Source: Natribacillus halophilus (lineage in GTDB: Bacteria; Bacillota; Bacilli; Bacillales; Marinococcaceae). From it: 58,868 nt of DNA. The notes below the pieces were generated by a model. It was not told the DNA's origin. It made no database searches and saw only the letters and a program-made list of their open reading frames with translations. Location: positions 103,992 to 162,859 of the forward strand of contig NZ_FNEN01000006.1 in NCBI RefSeq assembly GCF_900100185.1, written 5' to 3'. Positions 33,270 to 42,557 of this stretch are shown in pieces (the stretch's first letter is position 1; each line of letters opens with the position of its first letter). Both the position numbers and the translations under genes were made by a program.

Positions 33270-34745
33270 TTAAGCATTCACTTTGCTCATCGAAATGCCA
33301 CAAGCTTTGGCTACCCCTTCGCCGTAGGCAGGGTCGGCTTTATAGCAGTTGCCGATGTGACGGAGCTTAATGAATTCCGGTGCGTCTTCAATATCACGGG
33401 CTGTGTTCGCAAACAATCTTTCTTTCTGTTCATCGCTCATGAGATTGAATAGTTTACCAGGTTGCTCGTAATAGTTGTCGTCATCTTCTCTGAAGTTATA
33501 TGCGTACGCGTCGCCTTCCAGCTCGAGCGTCGGCTCTTTACGTTCCGGCGTTTCTTCCCACTCACCGTAACTGTTTGGATTATAGCCGATGGTGGCGCCG
33601 TGATTGCCGTCGACTCGCATAGCGCCATCGCGATGATAGCTATGGGCAGGGCATTTCGGAGCGTTGACCGGAATTTGATGATGGTTTACACCCAGGCGAT
33701 ACCGTTGCGCATCACCATAAGAAAATAACCTTGCTTGTAGCATTTTATCCGGTGAGAAACTAATACCGGGAACGATGTTCGTCGGTGCGAAAGCCGCTTG
33801 TTCTACTTCCGCAAAGTAGTTCTCCGGATTGCGGTTGAGTACAAATTCTCCAACCGGAATGAGAGGGAAGTCTTTTTTATACCATACTTTTGTAAGATCA
33901 AACGGATTGTAAGGCATGTTTTTTGCTTCTTCTTCCGTCATGACCTGAATATAGAGCTTCCATTTCGGATAATCACCGTTCTCGATGCTCTCCAATAGAT
34001 CTTTTTGATTGCTTTCGCGATCTTTACCGATCATTTCTTCCGCTGCTTGGTCGGTTAAATTCTCAATGCCTTGTTGCGTTTTGAAATGGAACTTCACCCA
34101 TACTCTTTCGTTATCAGCGTTAATCATGCTGTACGTATGGCTTCCGAATCCATTCATGTGACGGAATGATTTAGGAACGCCGCGATCACTCATGACAACT
34201 GTGACCTGATGAAGCGCCTCCGGCAATGAGCTCCAGAAATCCCATTTATTCTGGGCGCTGCGCATATTCGTATATGGATCACGCTTTACGGCATGGTTTA
34301 AGTCCGGAAACTTCATCGGATCTCTGTGGAAGAAAACAGGGGTGTTGTTTCCTACGAGGTCCCAGTTCCCTTCTTCGGTATAAAATTTCAAGGAAAAGCC
34401 GCGAATGTCACGTTCATCATCTGCGGCACCGCGTTCACCGGCAACCGTGGAAAAACGTGCGAACATCTCGGTTTGTTTGCCAACTTCGGAGAAAATATCC
34501 GCTTTTGTGTATTTTGTAATGTCATGGGTGACTGTAAATGTTCCGTACGCGCCGGAACCTTTCGCGTGCATCCGCCGCTCAGGAATGACTTCCCGGTCGA
34601 AGTTGGCCATTTTTTCCAAAAACCAGAAGTCTTGCATGAGCATTGGACCCCGCGGACCTGCTGTCATGACATTCTGGTTGTCGGGAACCGGATTTCCAAA
34701 CGCCGTCGTTAATCTTCTTTTTCCTTTGTCTTCATTTTCGCTCAC
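33270..34745 (-). CDS. katA: Haem catalase, small-subunit type
   Basis: A 491-residue haem catalase decomposing hydrogen peroxide to water and oxygen. The active-site His is in [16 protein letters not shown], the Asn segment is [11 protein letters not shown], and the proximal Tyr ligand is in [37 protein letters not shown] is also diagnostic. Length fits clade 3 enzymes such as B. subtilis KatA. The start is GTG with AGGAGGT upstream. A PerR-box-like site at 34769-34783 lies in the promoter, so peroxide induction is likely. Confidence 0.95.
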   Translation of the reverse strand: MSENEDKGKRRLTTAFGNPVPDNQNVMTAGPRGPMLMQDFWFLEKMANFDREVIPERRMHAKGSGAYGTFTVTHDITKYTKADIFSEVGKQTEMFARFSTVAGERGAADDERDIRGFSLKFYTEEGNWDLVGNNTPVFFHRDPMKFPDLNHAVKRDPYTNMRSAQNKWDFWSSLPEALHQVTVVMSDRGVPKSFRHMNGFGSHTYSMINADNERVWVKFHFKTQQGIENLTDQAAEEMIGKDRESNQKDLLESIENGDYPKWKLYIQVMTEEEAKNMPYNPFDLTKVWYKKDFPLIPVGEFVLNRNPENYFAEVEQAAFAPTNIVPGISFSPDKMLQARLFSYGDAQRYRLGVNHHQIPVNAPKCPAHSYHRDGAMRVDGNHGATIGYNPNSYGEWEETPERKEPTLELEGDAYAYNFREDDDNYYEQPGKLFNLMSDEQKERLFANTARDIEDAPEFIKLRHIGNCYKADPAYGEGVAKACGISMSKVNA

Positions 34746-34768
34746 GATTCGGCACCTCCTGAAATAAA

Positions 34769-34783
34769 TTACAACTATTATAA
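34769..34783 (-). promoter_or_regulatory. PerR box upstream of katA
   Basis: On the minus strand TTATAATAGTTGTAA matches the PerR consensus TTATAATNATTATAA at all but two positions. It overlaps a TATAAT -10, about 25-40 bases upstream of the GTG start. This is the expected arrangement for peroxide-derepressed katA in Bacillus. Confidence 0.75.
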
Positions 34784-35000
34784 TATCATATTAATTATCA
34801 TAAATCCATGGATATGATATTCATTGTACACCTCCTTTTATACTCGATTTAAGGCCTTAATGCAAAGCATTTGCTCATCGATGCGCTTTTTCTCGGCAAT
34901 GAAAAAACTTCCCTTTTTTTGATAAATTGTCATCGTCGATTTATCTGTCGTAAGTATGATAGTGTTATGATAGAAAAAATTGTGTCCAGAGGTGAAAGCA

Positions 35001-35690
35001 GTGGCTAAGACGAAAAGAAAAAATACAAACAAAAAAGCTCCCATAAAGTTTCTCGTCATCATCACACTTGCCCTTGTCGTTGTCATGGGGGCATTATTGT
35101 TCGTCGTCAATGGCGGAGGCAGCAGTACAGCTGATGAAGGAACGCCGCCGATCGAAGATGTTCCGACAGCCGGAGATGAATCCGCACCTGTCTCGATTGT
35201 CGAATTCGGAGATTATAAATGCCCGGGTTGCTTATACTGGGACAGCGAGATCGTGCCCCAGCTTTACGATGACTACGTTGATAACGGAGATGCTTCCCTT
35301 TCATTCTATAATTACATTGGCTTCGGCGAGGAATCCTTACAGGCTTCTTTGGCAGCACAGGCCATTCATGAGGAAGCTCCTGATCAATTCTGGAGTTACC
35401 ATCACGCGCTTATGCAACAGGCAGGACAGGAAGGCTCCCAGGTGACACAGGATATGCTCTTGAACATAGCCGAAGATCACGCGCCGGACGTAGACCAGGA
35501 AGAACTTGAGAGCGCGATTGCCAACGAGGAAATGATGTCGCGGATCGAAGATGATCAGGAGATTATACAACAGTATAGCGTCCAATCTACCCCTACGATC
35601 ATGGTGAACGATCAAGTCATCGACGATCCCTTTGATTATGACGAAATCCAAGACACGATTGACGAGGAATTGGCGGTTGCCGACTCATGA
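35001..35690 (+). CDS. bdbD: DsbA-like thiol-disulfide oxidoreductase (BdbD-like)
   Basis: A 229-residue extracytoplasmic oxidase that introduces disulfides into exported proteins. A basic N-terminus and one membrane helix (FLVIITLALVVVMGALLFVV) are followed by an acidic linker and a thioredoxin domain with the active-site CPGC in FGDYKCPGCLYWDSEIVPQL and a late cis-Pro in VQSTPTIMVND. GTG at 35001 with AGAGGTG upstream is chosen over a TTG seven codons earlier. Its stop overlaps the next gene, bdbC, as ATGA. The linker and surface are rich in Asp and Glu. Confidence 0.85.
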   Translation: MAKTKRKNTNKKAPIKFLVIITLALVVVMGALLFVVNGGGSSTADEGTPPIEDVPTAGDESAPVSIVEFGDYKCPGCLYWDSEIVPQLYDDYVDNGDASLSFYNYIGFGEESLQASLAAQAIHEEAPDQFWSYHHALMQQAGQEGSQVTQDMLLNIAEDHAPDVDQEELESAIANEEMMSRIEDDQEIIQQYSVQSTPTIMVNDQVIDDPFDYDEIQDTIDEELAVADS

Positions 35691-36100
35691 AGCGGCAGAG
35701 CCTTTTCCTTTACGTCGCCTGGCTCATATCTTTAATCGCGACATTCGGAAGTTTATACTTTAGTGAAGTTGAAGACTTTGTTCCGTGTGAAATGTGTTGG
35801 TATCAACGCATAGCCATGTATCCCCTTGTGGTTATTCTCGGGATCGCGACTTTCCGCTCTGATTTTGGGGCGCGCGTTTACGCACTCCCTTTCTCAGTCA
35901 TCGGAGCCTTTACGGCAGCATTTCATTATGCCGAACAGAAGATACCGGGGTTTGGCGGGGTTACCCCATGTGCCGAAGGGGTCCCATGCAGCATGGAATA
36001 TATTAACTGGTTCGGATTTATAACGATTCCTTTTTTGGCATTCATTGCTTTTATATTAATAACGATCTGTTTATTGTTCGTACGAAACAATAAACGGTGA
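35687..36100 (+). CDS. bdbC: DsbB-like disulfide oxidoreductase (BdbC-like)
   Basis: A 137-residue four-helix membrane protein that reoxidises the DsbA-like partner by passing electrons to quinone. The two redox Cys pairs are visible: CEMCWYQRIAMYPL after helix one and CAEGVPCSMEYINWFG in the second outer loop. Overlapping start with bdbD (ATGA) shows translational coupling. Length and motifs match BdbC/BdbB of B. subtilis. Confidence 0.9.
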   Translation: MKRQSLFLYVAWLISLIATFGSLYFSEVEDFVPCEMCWYQRIAMYPLVVILGIATFRSDFGARVYALPFSVIGAFTAAFHYAEQKIPGFGGVTPCAEGVPCSMEYINWFGFITIPFLAFIAFILITICLLFVRNNKR

Positions 36101-36115
36101 AGGCGGGGAAATGCT

Positions 36116-36919
36116 TTGCAGCGTATCGGCCATATGTTTTTTATACCTATTCTGACGCTTTCCTTGTTATGCGCTTGTCAAGCTGACGAGGAAATGGATA
36201 CACAGGAAGAAGAAGAGACCACTCAGGAGCCGGCGGAAACAGAGGACCAGGAAAAAACCGAGACGGAAGAGGAGGCTTGGGCACTGGATACGGAACGATT
36301 TAATGAAACCGAAACCGTTGATGGCGTTGAAACGATCCAAAACCCGGACAATATCCATGTCCTCGTCAATCACGATTATGCCTTGCCCACAGATTATGAG
36401 CCTGACGACCTCGTCGATCCGGATGTTAGATTTTCTTTTGATGAAGACGTAGAACAGCGTTATTTGCGGGAACCTGCGGCGGATGCCCTCGAAGATCTTT
36501 TCGCGGCTGCTTCCGAAGATGGCCAGGAGCTCTTTGCCGTTTCCGGATACCGTTCGTATGACCGCCAGGAAGCCGTCTTTGCTAACGCTGCGGCCGAAAG
36601 CAGTGAAGAAGAGGCGAATGAAACGATCGCAACCCCCGGCAACAGCGAGCACCAAACCGGGTTAGCGATGGATGTTTCCAGCGAGAGCAACCATTTCGAA
36701 TTAAGCACTGACTTTGCCGAGACGGATGAAGGGCAGTGGCTCGAGGATCATGCTCATGAACACGGATTTATCATCCGTTATCCCGAGGATGCCGAGGAGA
36801 TCACTGAGATCTCCTATGAACCTTGGCACATTCGTTATGTCGGCGAAGAAGTAGCAGAAGTCATTGACGAAAACGACATCACGCTTGAAGAATTTTTCGA
36901 AGAAGCGGAAAAAATATAG
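36116..36919 (+). CDS. VanY-type D-Ala-D-Ala carboxypeptidase lipoprotein
   Basis: A 267-residue cell-surface peptidase trimming peptidoglycan stem peptides. The signal peptide ends in lipobox LLCAC; an acidic linker of about 50 residues follows. The VanY domain has SGYRSYDRQEAVF, the zinc-binding SEHQTGLAMDV (His and Asp) and the late YEPWHIRYVG (His). The TTG start at 36116 has GCGGGG upstream; an ATG six codons later has none. It begins 15 bases after bdbC, so the three genes probably form one operon. Confidence 0.8.
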   Translation: MQRIGHMFFIPILTLSLLCACQADEEMDTQEEEETTQEPAETEDQEKTETEEEAWALDTERFNETETVDGVETIQNPDNIHVLVNHDYALPTDYEPDDLVDPDVRFSFDEDVEQRYLREPAADALEDLFAAASEDGQELFAVSGYRSYDRQEAVFANAAAESSEEEANETIATPGNSEHQTGLAMDVSSESNHFELSTDFAETDEGQWLEDHAHEHGFIIRYPEDAEEITEISYEPWHIRYVGEEVAEVIDENDITLEEFFEEAEKI

Positions 36920-36921
36920 CA

Positions 36922-37077
36922 TCACATAACCCAGTCAATAACAGCCCAACCCAAACCCCCAATGATCCCGGCGACAAGGGAATAAAGGACTTGTTCCCGA
37001 TGTATTCTTTTCTCTTTTGACCAATCGATAATGAGCCATCCGACAAAGATGGCCACCCCAAACCAAACAGCTTGCAT
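36922..37077 (-). CDS. Small two-helix membrane protein, 51 residues
   Basis: A short ORF too small for routine calling: MQAVWFGVAIFVGWLIIDWS, a basic loop KEKRIHREQ, then a second hydrophobic helix LVAGIIGGLGWAVIDWVM. GGAGGAAGGAAT directly before the ATG is a strong ribosome-binding site. It is convergent with the VanY-like gene, with two bases between the stop codons. No family is recognised; membrane hairpin topology is clear. Confidence 0.7.
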   Translation of the reverse strand: MQAVWFGVAIFVGWLIIDWSKEKRIHREQVLYSLVAGIIGGLGWAVIDWVM

Positions 37078-37101
37078 ATTCCTTCCTCCCCCATTTAAGT
37101 G

Positions 37102-37127
37102 AAAAGGCCGCGATCCCGCGGCCTTTT
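37102..37127 (-). terminator. Hairpin terminator downstream of yugN and element D
   Basis: A perfect 11-bp stem, AAAAGGCCGCG/CGCGGCCTTTT, with a four-base loop and T-runs on both strands. Minus-strand transcripts from yugN reach it after crossing repeat copy D; plus-strand read-through from the VanY-like gene could also end here. Confidence 0.75.
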
Positions 37128-37130
37128 GTT

Positions 37131-37225
37131 GGCAGGTAAGAAAGTATAAACCACTTTCTTATCCTGCATAAGTGCAACTAAGGCTTATCGCCTTAAAGGC
37201 TTGGCGATAAGCCAAGTTTTCTTTA
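37131..37225 (+). repeat. Two-hairpin dispersed element, copy D (full length)
   Basis: It differs from copy B by very few bases. It begins four bases after the hairpin T-run at 37127 (GTTGGCAGG) and ends one base before the stop codon of yugN. Thus it is wedged between yugN's 3' end and a terminator. Confidence 0.9.
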
Positions 37226-37226
37226 C

Positions 37227-37628
37227 TTATGTTAGGAGTGCCTGTTCCAACTCACGTACGAGCATAACGCCCTCGCGAACATATTTTTGGTCAATGTGCC
37301 CGTCCTTTTCTTCCGGTGATGAAAATTGATTCCATAAAGCGCTGTACGCTGTAATGCCTCCATGGTCGATACCTGCTTCAAACCGGTGGGATAAGAGAAA
37401 AGGTGTTCCTAAAACGACCGTAGCATTGCCGCTCCCAACTTCCCCGACCGTCGCTGAAAACGGAATGCGCAAAAATTGGTAACCGTGATCGTCGGCCATT
37501 TGATAATCCATGTAGCCATGGTCATATTCCCATCCGCCTCCGATGTCATAGCCGAGAGGTTCCAACTTTTGCCCCAACTGTTGCAAAGGCATTTCCAAAC
37601 CACTAATTTGTGAACGCAGTTCTAACAT
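37227..37628 (-). CDS. yugN: YugN-like family protein
   Basis: A 133-residue soluble protein of the YugN-like family, function unknown. It begins MLELRSQISGLEMPLQQLGQ and has GGWEYDHGYMDYQMADDHGY in the middle. It lies just downstream of pgi, the same neighbourhood as in B. subtilis (yugL/pgi to yugN). AGGAGG precedes the ATG by ten bases. The stop is followed after one base by repeat copy D. Confidence 0.7.
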   Translation of the reverse strand: MLELRSQISGLEMPLQQLGQKLEPLGYDIGGGWEYDHGYMDYQMADDHGYQFLRIPFSATVGEVGSGNATVVLGTPFLLSHRFEAGIDHGGITAYSALWNQFSSPEEKDGHIDQKYVREGVMLVRELEQALLT

Positions 37629-37738
37629 AACACACTGGCCTCCTCTGCCGGAAGTTCAACCTCCTCTCTTACCCTTTCTAGAATCGCTGAATTCATGCAA
37701 ATCAGAGCAAGCAGTTTCAACCAGTGTTGCCAATGCCA

Positions 37739-39085
37739 TTAGTCCAGGCGTTTTTCCAGTTCTGCCCGTTGTTTTTCATACCCCGGTTTACCGAGCAGCG
37801 CGAACATATTCTGCTTGTAGCTTTCCACGCCCGGTTGATCAAACGGGTTGACACCGAGCAGATAACCGCTCAAAGCACATGCCTTTTCGAAAAAATAGAT
37901 CAGCGCTCCCAGTGAATAGGCATCCAATCGCTCAATCCCTACGATGGCATTGGGGACATTCCCGTCTGTATGGGCGAGCAGTGTTCCCTGGTAAGCTTTT
38001 TCGTTTACGTCATGCAGACGTTCACCGGCCAGATAATTGAGACCATCTTCATTTCCGGACATATCGGGAATCTTTATTTCTTTCGTGCTCGTACCGATAT
38101 GCAATACCGTTTCGAAGAGATGACGCCGCCCTTCCTGTATGTATTGACCCATGGAATGGAGGTCTGTCGTAAACTTGACCGAAGCGGGAAAAAGCCCTTT
38201 GCCGTCCTTCCCTTCACTTTCTCCATATAGCTGCTTCCACCATTCACTAAAATCGGTGAGTTTTGGCTCGTAAGTCGATAATAACTCAATGTATTTACCT
38301 TTCTGATACATTAAATAACGAAAAGCGGCATACTGATAAGCCGGGTTATGACGTAAACCTTCAGCAGCAAACGCGTGGCGAGCTTCAGCTCCACCCGCAA
38401 GCAGATCCGATATGGAGATTCCTGCTACAGCAATCGGTAATAAACCAACCGGCGAAAATACCGAATACCGTCCGCCAACATCATCAGGGACGACGAAAGT
38501 CTCGTACCCTTCGGCATGGGCCAATGTTTTGAGGGCGCCTTTTTCCCGGTCGGTCGTTGCGTATATCCGTCTGGCCGCTTCTTCTTTTCCACACGTGTCT
38601 TCCAGCCAGGACTTTACGAACCGAAAGGCAATGGCCGGCTCCGTCGTCGTACCGGATTTTGAGATCACGTTCACATACACTCTTTTATCCGCAAGTGCGT
38701 CAAATAGCTCGGCTGTATAATCGGAACCAAGATGCTCGCCAAGAAATATAATGTCCGGGGTGTCTTTGTCTTCCAGATAAGCGTGAAAAGAGTGGGTTAA
38801 TGCTGATATAACGGCTTTCGACCCTAATGATGAACCTCCGATGCCAATGACGAGGAGTACGTCCGCATGTGCGCGTATATGGGCAGCAGCGTTTTCAAGT
38901 CGGGTTCTTTCTTCCTGATCGTCATTGACCGGTAAATCCATCCATCCGAGGAAATCTGAACCTGCGCCTGTCCCTTCGTGCAAAAGCCGATGAGCCTCAG
39001 AGACCGCCGGTTGCAGCTGTTGCCATTCATGCTCGCCATAAAACGGCTCGGCATAATGCAGATTCAGTGATACAGGTGTTGTCAT
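37739..39085 (-). CDS. pgi: Glucose-6-phosphate isomerase
   Basis: A 448-residue cytosolic enzyme interconverting glucose-6-phosphate and fructose-6-phosphate. [20 protein letters not shown] is the sugar-phosphate loop, [17 protein letters not shown] is the SIS-domain signature and [18 protein letters not shown] carries the catalytic Lys. Length matches the Bacillus enzyme. GGAGG precedes the ATG. The conserved position next to yugN supports the call. Confidence 0.95.
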   Translation of the reverse strand: MTTPVSLNLHYAEPFYGEHEWQQLQPAVSEAHRLLHEGTGAGSDFLGWMDLPVNDDQEERTRLENAAAHIRAHADVLLVIGIGGSSLGSKAVISALTHSFHAYLEDKDTPDIIFLGEHLGSDYTAELFDALADKRVYVNVISKSGTTTEPAIAFRFVKSWLEDTCGKEEAARRIYATTDREKGALKTLAHAEGYETFVVPDDVGGRYSVFSPVGLLPIAVAGISISDLLAGGAEARHAFAAEGLRHNPAYQYAAFRYLMYQKGKYIELLSTYEPKLTDFSEWWKQLYGESEGKDGKGLFPASVKFTTDLHSMGQYIQEGRRHLFETVLHIGTSTKEIKIPDMSGNEDGLNYLAGERLHDVNEKAYQGTLLAHTDGNVPNAIVGIERLDAYSLGALIYFFEKACALSGYLLGVNPFDQPGVESYKQNMFALLGKPGYEKQRAELEKRLD

Positions 39086-39160
39086 AAGAAGACCTCCTCA
39101 TTAATATTTTTCATTCATTGTACATAACGACGACTTGTTTTACTCATCCTATAGCACAGG

Positions 39161-39190
39161 CATGCTTGGCGATAAGCCAAGTTTTCTTTA
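39161..39190 (+). repeat. Two-hairpin dispersed element, copy E (3' fragment)
   Basis: CATGCTTGGCGATAAGCC plus AAGTTTTCTTTA matches the last third of copy C. The element ends directly before AGGAGGAGGTG, the ribosome-binding site of the next gene. The 5' two-thirds are absent. Confidence 0.75.
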
Positions 39191-39205
39191 GGAGGAGGTG
39201 ACAAA

Positions 39206-39433
39206 ATGAGCGGATTACAACGTACGGCTCTTATTATAGCAATCATCGGTGCAGTGAACTGGGGGTTGATTGGCTTTTTTGGCTTTGATTTAGTGGCGGC
39301 CATCTTCGGTGGCCAAGCTGCTGCCTTTTCCCGTGTCATCTACGCCATTGTCGGTCTGGCCGGGCTATATTGTATTTCCCTTCTTTTCAATCCGGAAGAA
39401 CAAACTCAACGAAGCCCCGAGCCGCAAAAATAA
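39206..39433 (+). CDS. yuzA: DUF378-family small membrane protein (YuzA-like)
   Basis: A 75-residue protein with two membrane helices: TALIIAIIGAVNWGLIGFFG and a second helix near RVIYAIVGLAGLYCISLLFN. The GAVNWGLxGF motif is the DUF378 signature. Function is unknown. A strong AGGAGGAGG site precedes the ATG, and it overlaps the boundary of repeat fragment E. In B. subtilis yuzA also lies near yugI. Confidence 0.85.
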   Translation: MSGLQRTALIIAIIGAVNWGLIGFFGFDLVAAIFGGQAAAFSRVIYAIVGLAGLYCISLLFNPEEQTQRSPEPQK

Positions 39434-39439
39434 TTATGA

Positions 39440-39475
39440 AAAAAACCCGGACGTCACAGTTGTCCGGGTCTGATT
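39440..39475 (-). terminator. Terminator between yuzA and yugI
   Basis: An ACCCGGAC/GTCCGGGT stem has TTTTTTT on the minus strand, so it ends the yugI transcript; it may also work weakly for yuzA. Confidence 0.8.
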
Positions 39476-39497
39476 TATTTGAGACGGGCTGGCAGAT

Positions 39498-39899
39498 CTA
39501 TTTACGGGCGCGCTTGTTTAAGTCCGCGTGAATCTCATTGGATTCCTTTAACCAATCTTTCAGTTTATCTTCCAGTGTGTTGAACCCTTGGTTTTTATTA
39601 TCCTGTTTTTTGGGTCCGCCACGGCCACTGCCACGGTCGCCACCTTCCGGTGCGGGTTGCGTCTCGCGAATCGACAGCGAAATCTTGCCGGAATCCTGAT
39701 CGACCGATTTTACTTTGACCTTGACTTCCTCTCCCACGGAAAGCACGTCATTAATATCTTTTACGTAGCCGTGCGCTACTTCGGAAATATGAACAAGTCC
39801 CTGATTCTGATCATCAAGAGCCACAAACGCTCCGAACGGTTTAACCCCCGTGATCTTGCCTTCGACAATGCTGCCAACTTCGTATTGTGCTACCGACAT
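39498..39899 (-). CDS. yugI: S1-domain RNA-binding protein, general stress protein 13 (YugI)
   Basis: A 133-residue protein with one S1 domain at residues 5-78: GSIVEGKITGVKPFGAFVAL and GLVHISEVAHGYVKDINDVL are typical, and ISLSIRE closes the fold. The C-terminal 50 residues are polar (EGGDRGSGRGGPKKQDNKNQ) with RNA-binding character. It matches YugI/GSP13, a ribosome-associated stress protein of Bacillus. AGGGGA precedes the ATG. Confidence 0.85.
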   Translation of the reverse strand: MSVAQYEVGSIVEGKITGVKPFGAFVALDDQNQGLVHISEVAHGYVKDINDVLSVGEEVKVKVKSVDQDSGKISLSIRETQPAPEGGDRGSGRGGPKKQDNKNQGFNTLEDKLKDWLKESNEIHADLNKRARK

Positions 39900-39998
39900 T
39901 CAAACATCCCCTAATCATTTATTAACGCCTAAATCATACCACAATGAACACCTTGCAGGCAAAGAAAAGTTCAACATGTCGGGGGTTTTGAAAAATAC

Positions 39999-40027
39999 TT
40001 GACAACTGTCGGCACCCTAAATACTGT
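39999..40027 (+). promoter_or_regulatory. Promoter of the NSS transporter gene
   Basis: TTGACA, a 17-base spacer and TACTGT lie about 40 bases upstream of the start. The -35 is perfect, the -10 weaker (an overlapping TAGTATAT is an alternative). Confidence 0.6.
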
Positions 40028-40068
40028 TAGTATATCCGATTTTTTTACGGGAGGAGTTTTGAAACAGT

Positions 40069-41403
40069 ATGGCAACGGAGCATTGGAGATCACGCATTGG
40101 ATTCATTCTCGCTGCCGCGGGGTCAGCCATCGGCTTGGGCACGGTATGGCGGCTTCCCTATGTAGCCGGCACAGAAGGGGGCGGCGCTTTTTTTCTCATC
40201 TTTCTTGTGCTCTTATTAACGTTAGGGTCTGCCCTGTTGCTTACCGAATTTGTTCTCGGTCGCCATACTCAGGAAGGGGCCATTCGTGCCTATAAAAGCG
40301 TGGCTCCCAAAGGACAGTGGCAATTGATCGGGATATTGGGGATGGTTTCCGCCTTTTTGCTATTATCATTTTATAGTGTTGTCGGCGGCTGGATTATCGC
40401 GTTTTTGGTACGAAGCCTGGGCGGGCAAGTCACCTCGCCCCCGGATGGAGATTATACCGCATTATTCGCTGCGATCACTTCGAACCCCTGGGAAGTGGGC
40501 GCGGCGCATCTCGCGTTTATGGTAATGACCATCCTCGTTGTACAGCAAGGAATTCGTAAAGGTATTGAAAAAGCAAGTGTGTACATGATGCCGGCACTGT
40601 TTATTCTCTTTGCCGTGCTCGTCGTCCGTTCGCTTACCCTTGACGGCGCATGGGAAGGTGTCGTTTTCTTCTTGCAGCCTGATCTATCGGCGATAAGCGG
40701 ATCAACGCTGCTGGAAGCGCTCGGGCAAGCGTTCTTTTCCCTTAGTCTCGGTGTGTCCGTCATGGTCACATACAGTTCCTATTTGGGAAAAAGTGAAAAC
40801 TTGCCGCGATCGGCCTGGTCGGTGATCTTACTTACGATTCTCATCGCCTTCATGGCCGGACTTGTCATCTTCCCCGGGGTGTTCGCCTTTGATTTGCAAC
40901 CGGATGAAGGCCCCGAGCTGATTTTCACGGTTTTGCCGGCTGTATTCGGAGAGCTCGCGTTCGGAGAAATGTTTTTCCTGCTCTTTATGATTTTAATGCT
41001 GTTCGCGACGTTAACGTCGGCGTTTTCACTCGTTGAAATCGTCGTTGCCCCTCTTATCCGCGGTAAAGAAAAGAAGAATCGTGTAAAAATGACCTGGATT
41101 GTCGGCTTGCTTATTTTCGCGATGGGGATCCCGTCGAACCTTTCGTTTGGCCTTCTCGCCGATTGGACCGTTTTCGGAGATATCTTTTTCAATCAAATCG
41201 ATTATCTCGTCAGCAACATTTTGCTGCCGACCGGCGCCTTGTTGATCTCCCTGTTCGTCTCCTGGAAAATGAGGAAAGTTGATTTGCGTGAAGAATTGTT
41301 ACGGGGGAGCCAGCGAGGACCGATGTTTTTTAACATCTGGCTGTTTACGGTGCGATACATCGTACCGATTGCTATCGTGGTGGTGTTTATCTCCTTAATT
41401 TAA
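40069..41403 (+). CDS. Sodium:neurotransmitter symporter (NSS/SNF) family transporter
   Basis: A 444-residue Na+-coupled amino-acid-type transporter with eleven to twelve helices. The TM1 motif GFILAAAGSAIGLGTVWRLP, with unwound segment and sodium site, is diagnostic. SYSSYLGKSENLPRSA-like VMVTYSSYLGKSENLPRSAW is the loop after TM6. LeuT-type relatives transport small neutral amino acids; substrate unknown. GGAGGAG lies about 14 bases before the ATG, longer than usual. A Na+ symporter fits a saline, alkaline habitat. Confidence 0.85.
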   Translation: MATEHWRSRIGFILAAAGSAIGLGTVWRLPYVAGTEGGGAFFLIFLVLLLTLGSALLLTEFVLGRHTQEGAIRAYKSVAPKGQWQLIGILGMVSAFLLLSFYSVVGGWIIAFLVRSLGGQVTSPPDGDYTALFAAITSNPWEVGAAHLAFMVMTILVVQQGIRKGIEKASVYMMPALFILFAVLVVRSLTLDGAWEGVVFFLQPDLSAISGSTLLEALGQAFFSLSLGVSVMVTYSSYLGKSENLPRSAWSVILLTILIAFMAGLVIFPGVFAFDLQPDEGPELIFTVLPAVFGELAFGEMFFLLFMILMLFATLTSAFSLVEIVVAPLIRGKEKKNRVKMTWIVGLLIFAMGIPSNLSFGLLADWTVFGDIFFNQIDYLVSNILLPTGALLISLFVSWKMRKVDLREELLRGSQRGPMFFNIWLFTVRYIVPIAIVVVFISLI

Positions 41404-41740
41404 GGGGGATTGGTTGGGCGTATGAGTCCACGCCGATGGAGCCACCCTGAGAAAAGGGATCAGAGGCACGATGTGATCCCTCAAAAGCCGATGGTGACGA
41501 CCTGAGAGGGATCAGTAGCGCGACGTGATCCCTCAAAAGTCTATGGTGACGGCCCGTGAGGGATCAGAGGCACGACGTGATCCCTCAAAAGTCTATGGTG
41601 ACGACCCGTGAGGGATCAGAGGCACGACGTGATCCCTCAAAAGCCGATGGTGACGACCTGAGAGGGATCAGTAGCGCGAGGTGATCCCTCAAAAGCCAAA
41701 CGAGACATCCTGAAAGGGATCAGAAACGCATTGTGATCTG
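41403..41740. repeat. Six-unit tandem array, exact 52-bp period
   Basis: AGGGATCAG begins units at 41455, 41507, 41559, 41611, 41663 and 41715, every step exactly 52. Each unit carries the palindrome GAGGGATCA-N11-TGATCCCTC (29 bp) and a 23-bp linker ending in GGTGACGAC. The last unit is degenerate. It fills the gap between the NSS gene and the HD-domain gene. No ORF is supported. Confidence 0.95.
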
Positions 41741-41864
41741 GAAAAATATCCATGTACTGACATATATAACTAATATTTGGACATGACAAAACCGTGATTG
41801 GCACCTGGAAAAGAATGATGATAAGCTAAACGTGTGCTGTATTTTCAATGGAGGAGGTTTTTTC

Positions 41865-42500
41865 ATGCGGCAAATAGCAGGTATTCAAATTCCGGATTCA
41901 CAATTGGCGAAAGATGCAGCCGATATTTTACGCGAGTATGGGAATGAACTGTTGTGGAATCACTCCAATCGCGTCTTTCTATTCGGGGCCGTCAACGGGC
42001 AAAAGGCTCAGCAAAAGTATGATTTGGAATTGCTGTACGTCAGCGCGTTATTCCATGATTTAGGTTTAACGAAAGAATATAATAGTCCGGATTTACGCTT
42101 TGAAGTTGATGGTGCGAATGCAGCGAGAAGTTTTTTGCAGCAGTATCAAATTCCACATGAGTCCACTCAACTTGTGTGGGATGCAATTGCGTTACATACA
42201 ACGCCGGGCGTTGCGGAGCATAAAGAGTCTGAAGTAGCGCTCCTCTTTTCCGGTGTTGGCTTGGATGTCATGGGAGATGGCTTCGATCAATTCCCTGAAG
42301 ACTTACGTGAGGAAATTATTACAAATTTCCCGCGGAACAATTTCAAACAGGAGATTATACCTGCGTTTTATGAAGGCTTTAAGCATAAGCCGGAGACGAC
42401 TTTTGGCAATATGAAAGAAGATGTCGTTCAACATTTCAGACCGGATTATAGAAATAAAAATTTCTGTGAATGTATTTTACATTCACCATGGTCAGAGTAG
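41865..42500 (+). CDS. HD-domain metal-dependent hydrolase, cyanamide-hydratase-like
   Basis: A 211-residue HD-superfamily protein. LLWNHSNRVFLFGAVNG, YVSALFHDLGLTKEY and AIALHTTPG supply the metal-binding His, His-Asp and His. The order, the short length and the W-N-H-S-x-R opening resemble the cyanamide hydratase-like HD family rather than (p)ppGpp hydrolases. Cyanamide hydration to urea is the activity of fungal members; in bacteria it is untested. The start at 41865 has GGAGGAGG upstream. A terminator follows. Confidence 0.65.
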   Translation: MRQIAGIQIPDSQLAKDAADILREYGNELLWNHSNRVFLFGAVNGQKAQQKYDLELLYVSALFHDLGLTKEYNSPDLRFEVDGANAARSFLQQYQIPHESTQLVWDAIALHTTPGVAEHKESEVALLFSGVGLDVMGDGFDQFPEDLREEIITNFPRNNFKQEIIPAFYEGFKHKPETTFGNMKEDVVQHFRPDYRNKNFCECILHSPWSE

Positions 42501-42533
42501 AACCCTATATTCCCGTTATATAGGGTTATTTTG
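42501..42533 (+). terminator. Terminator after the HD-hydrolase gene
   Basis: An AACCCTATAT/ATATAGGGTT stem directly follows the stop codon, then ATTTTG. Good stem, short T-run. Confidence 0.65.
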
Positions 42534-42557
42534 ATATTAAACAAGGAGTCTGTAAGC

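Noticed and set aside
39161-39190. Element E as a regulatory leader for yuzA
   Set aside because: It is a truncated piece of the dispersed element ending by the ribosome-binding site; regulation cannot be claimed from one fragment.
41455-41740. Possible CRISPR array (29-bp palindromic repeats with 23-bp spacers)
   Set aside because: The 23-bp linkers are nearly identical from unit to unit, so they are not spacers, and no cas gene is present. It is a 52-bp tandem repeat.
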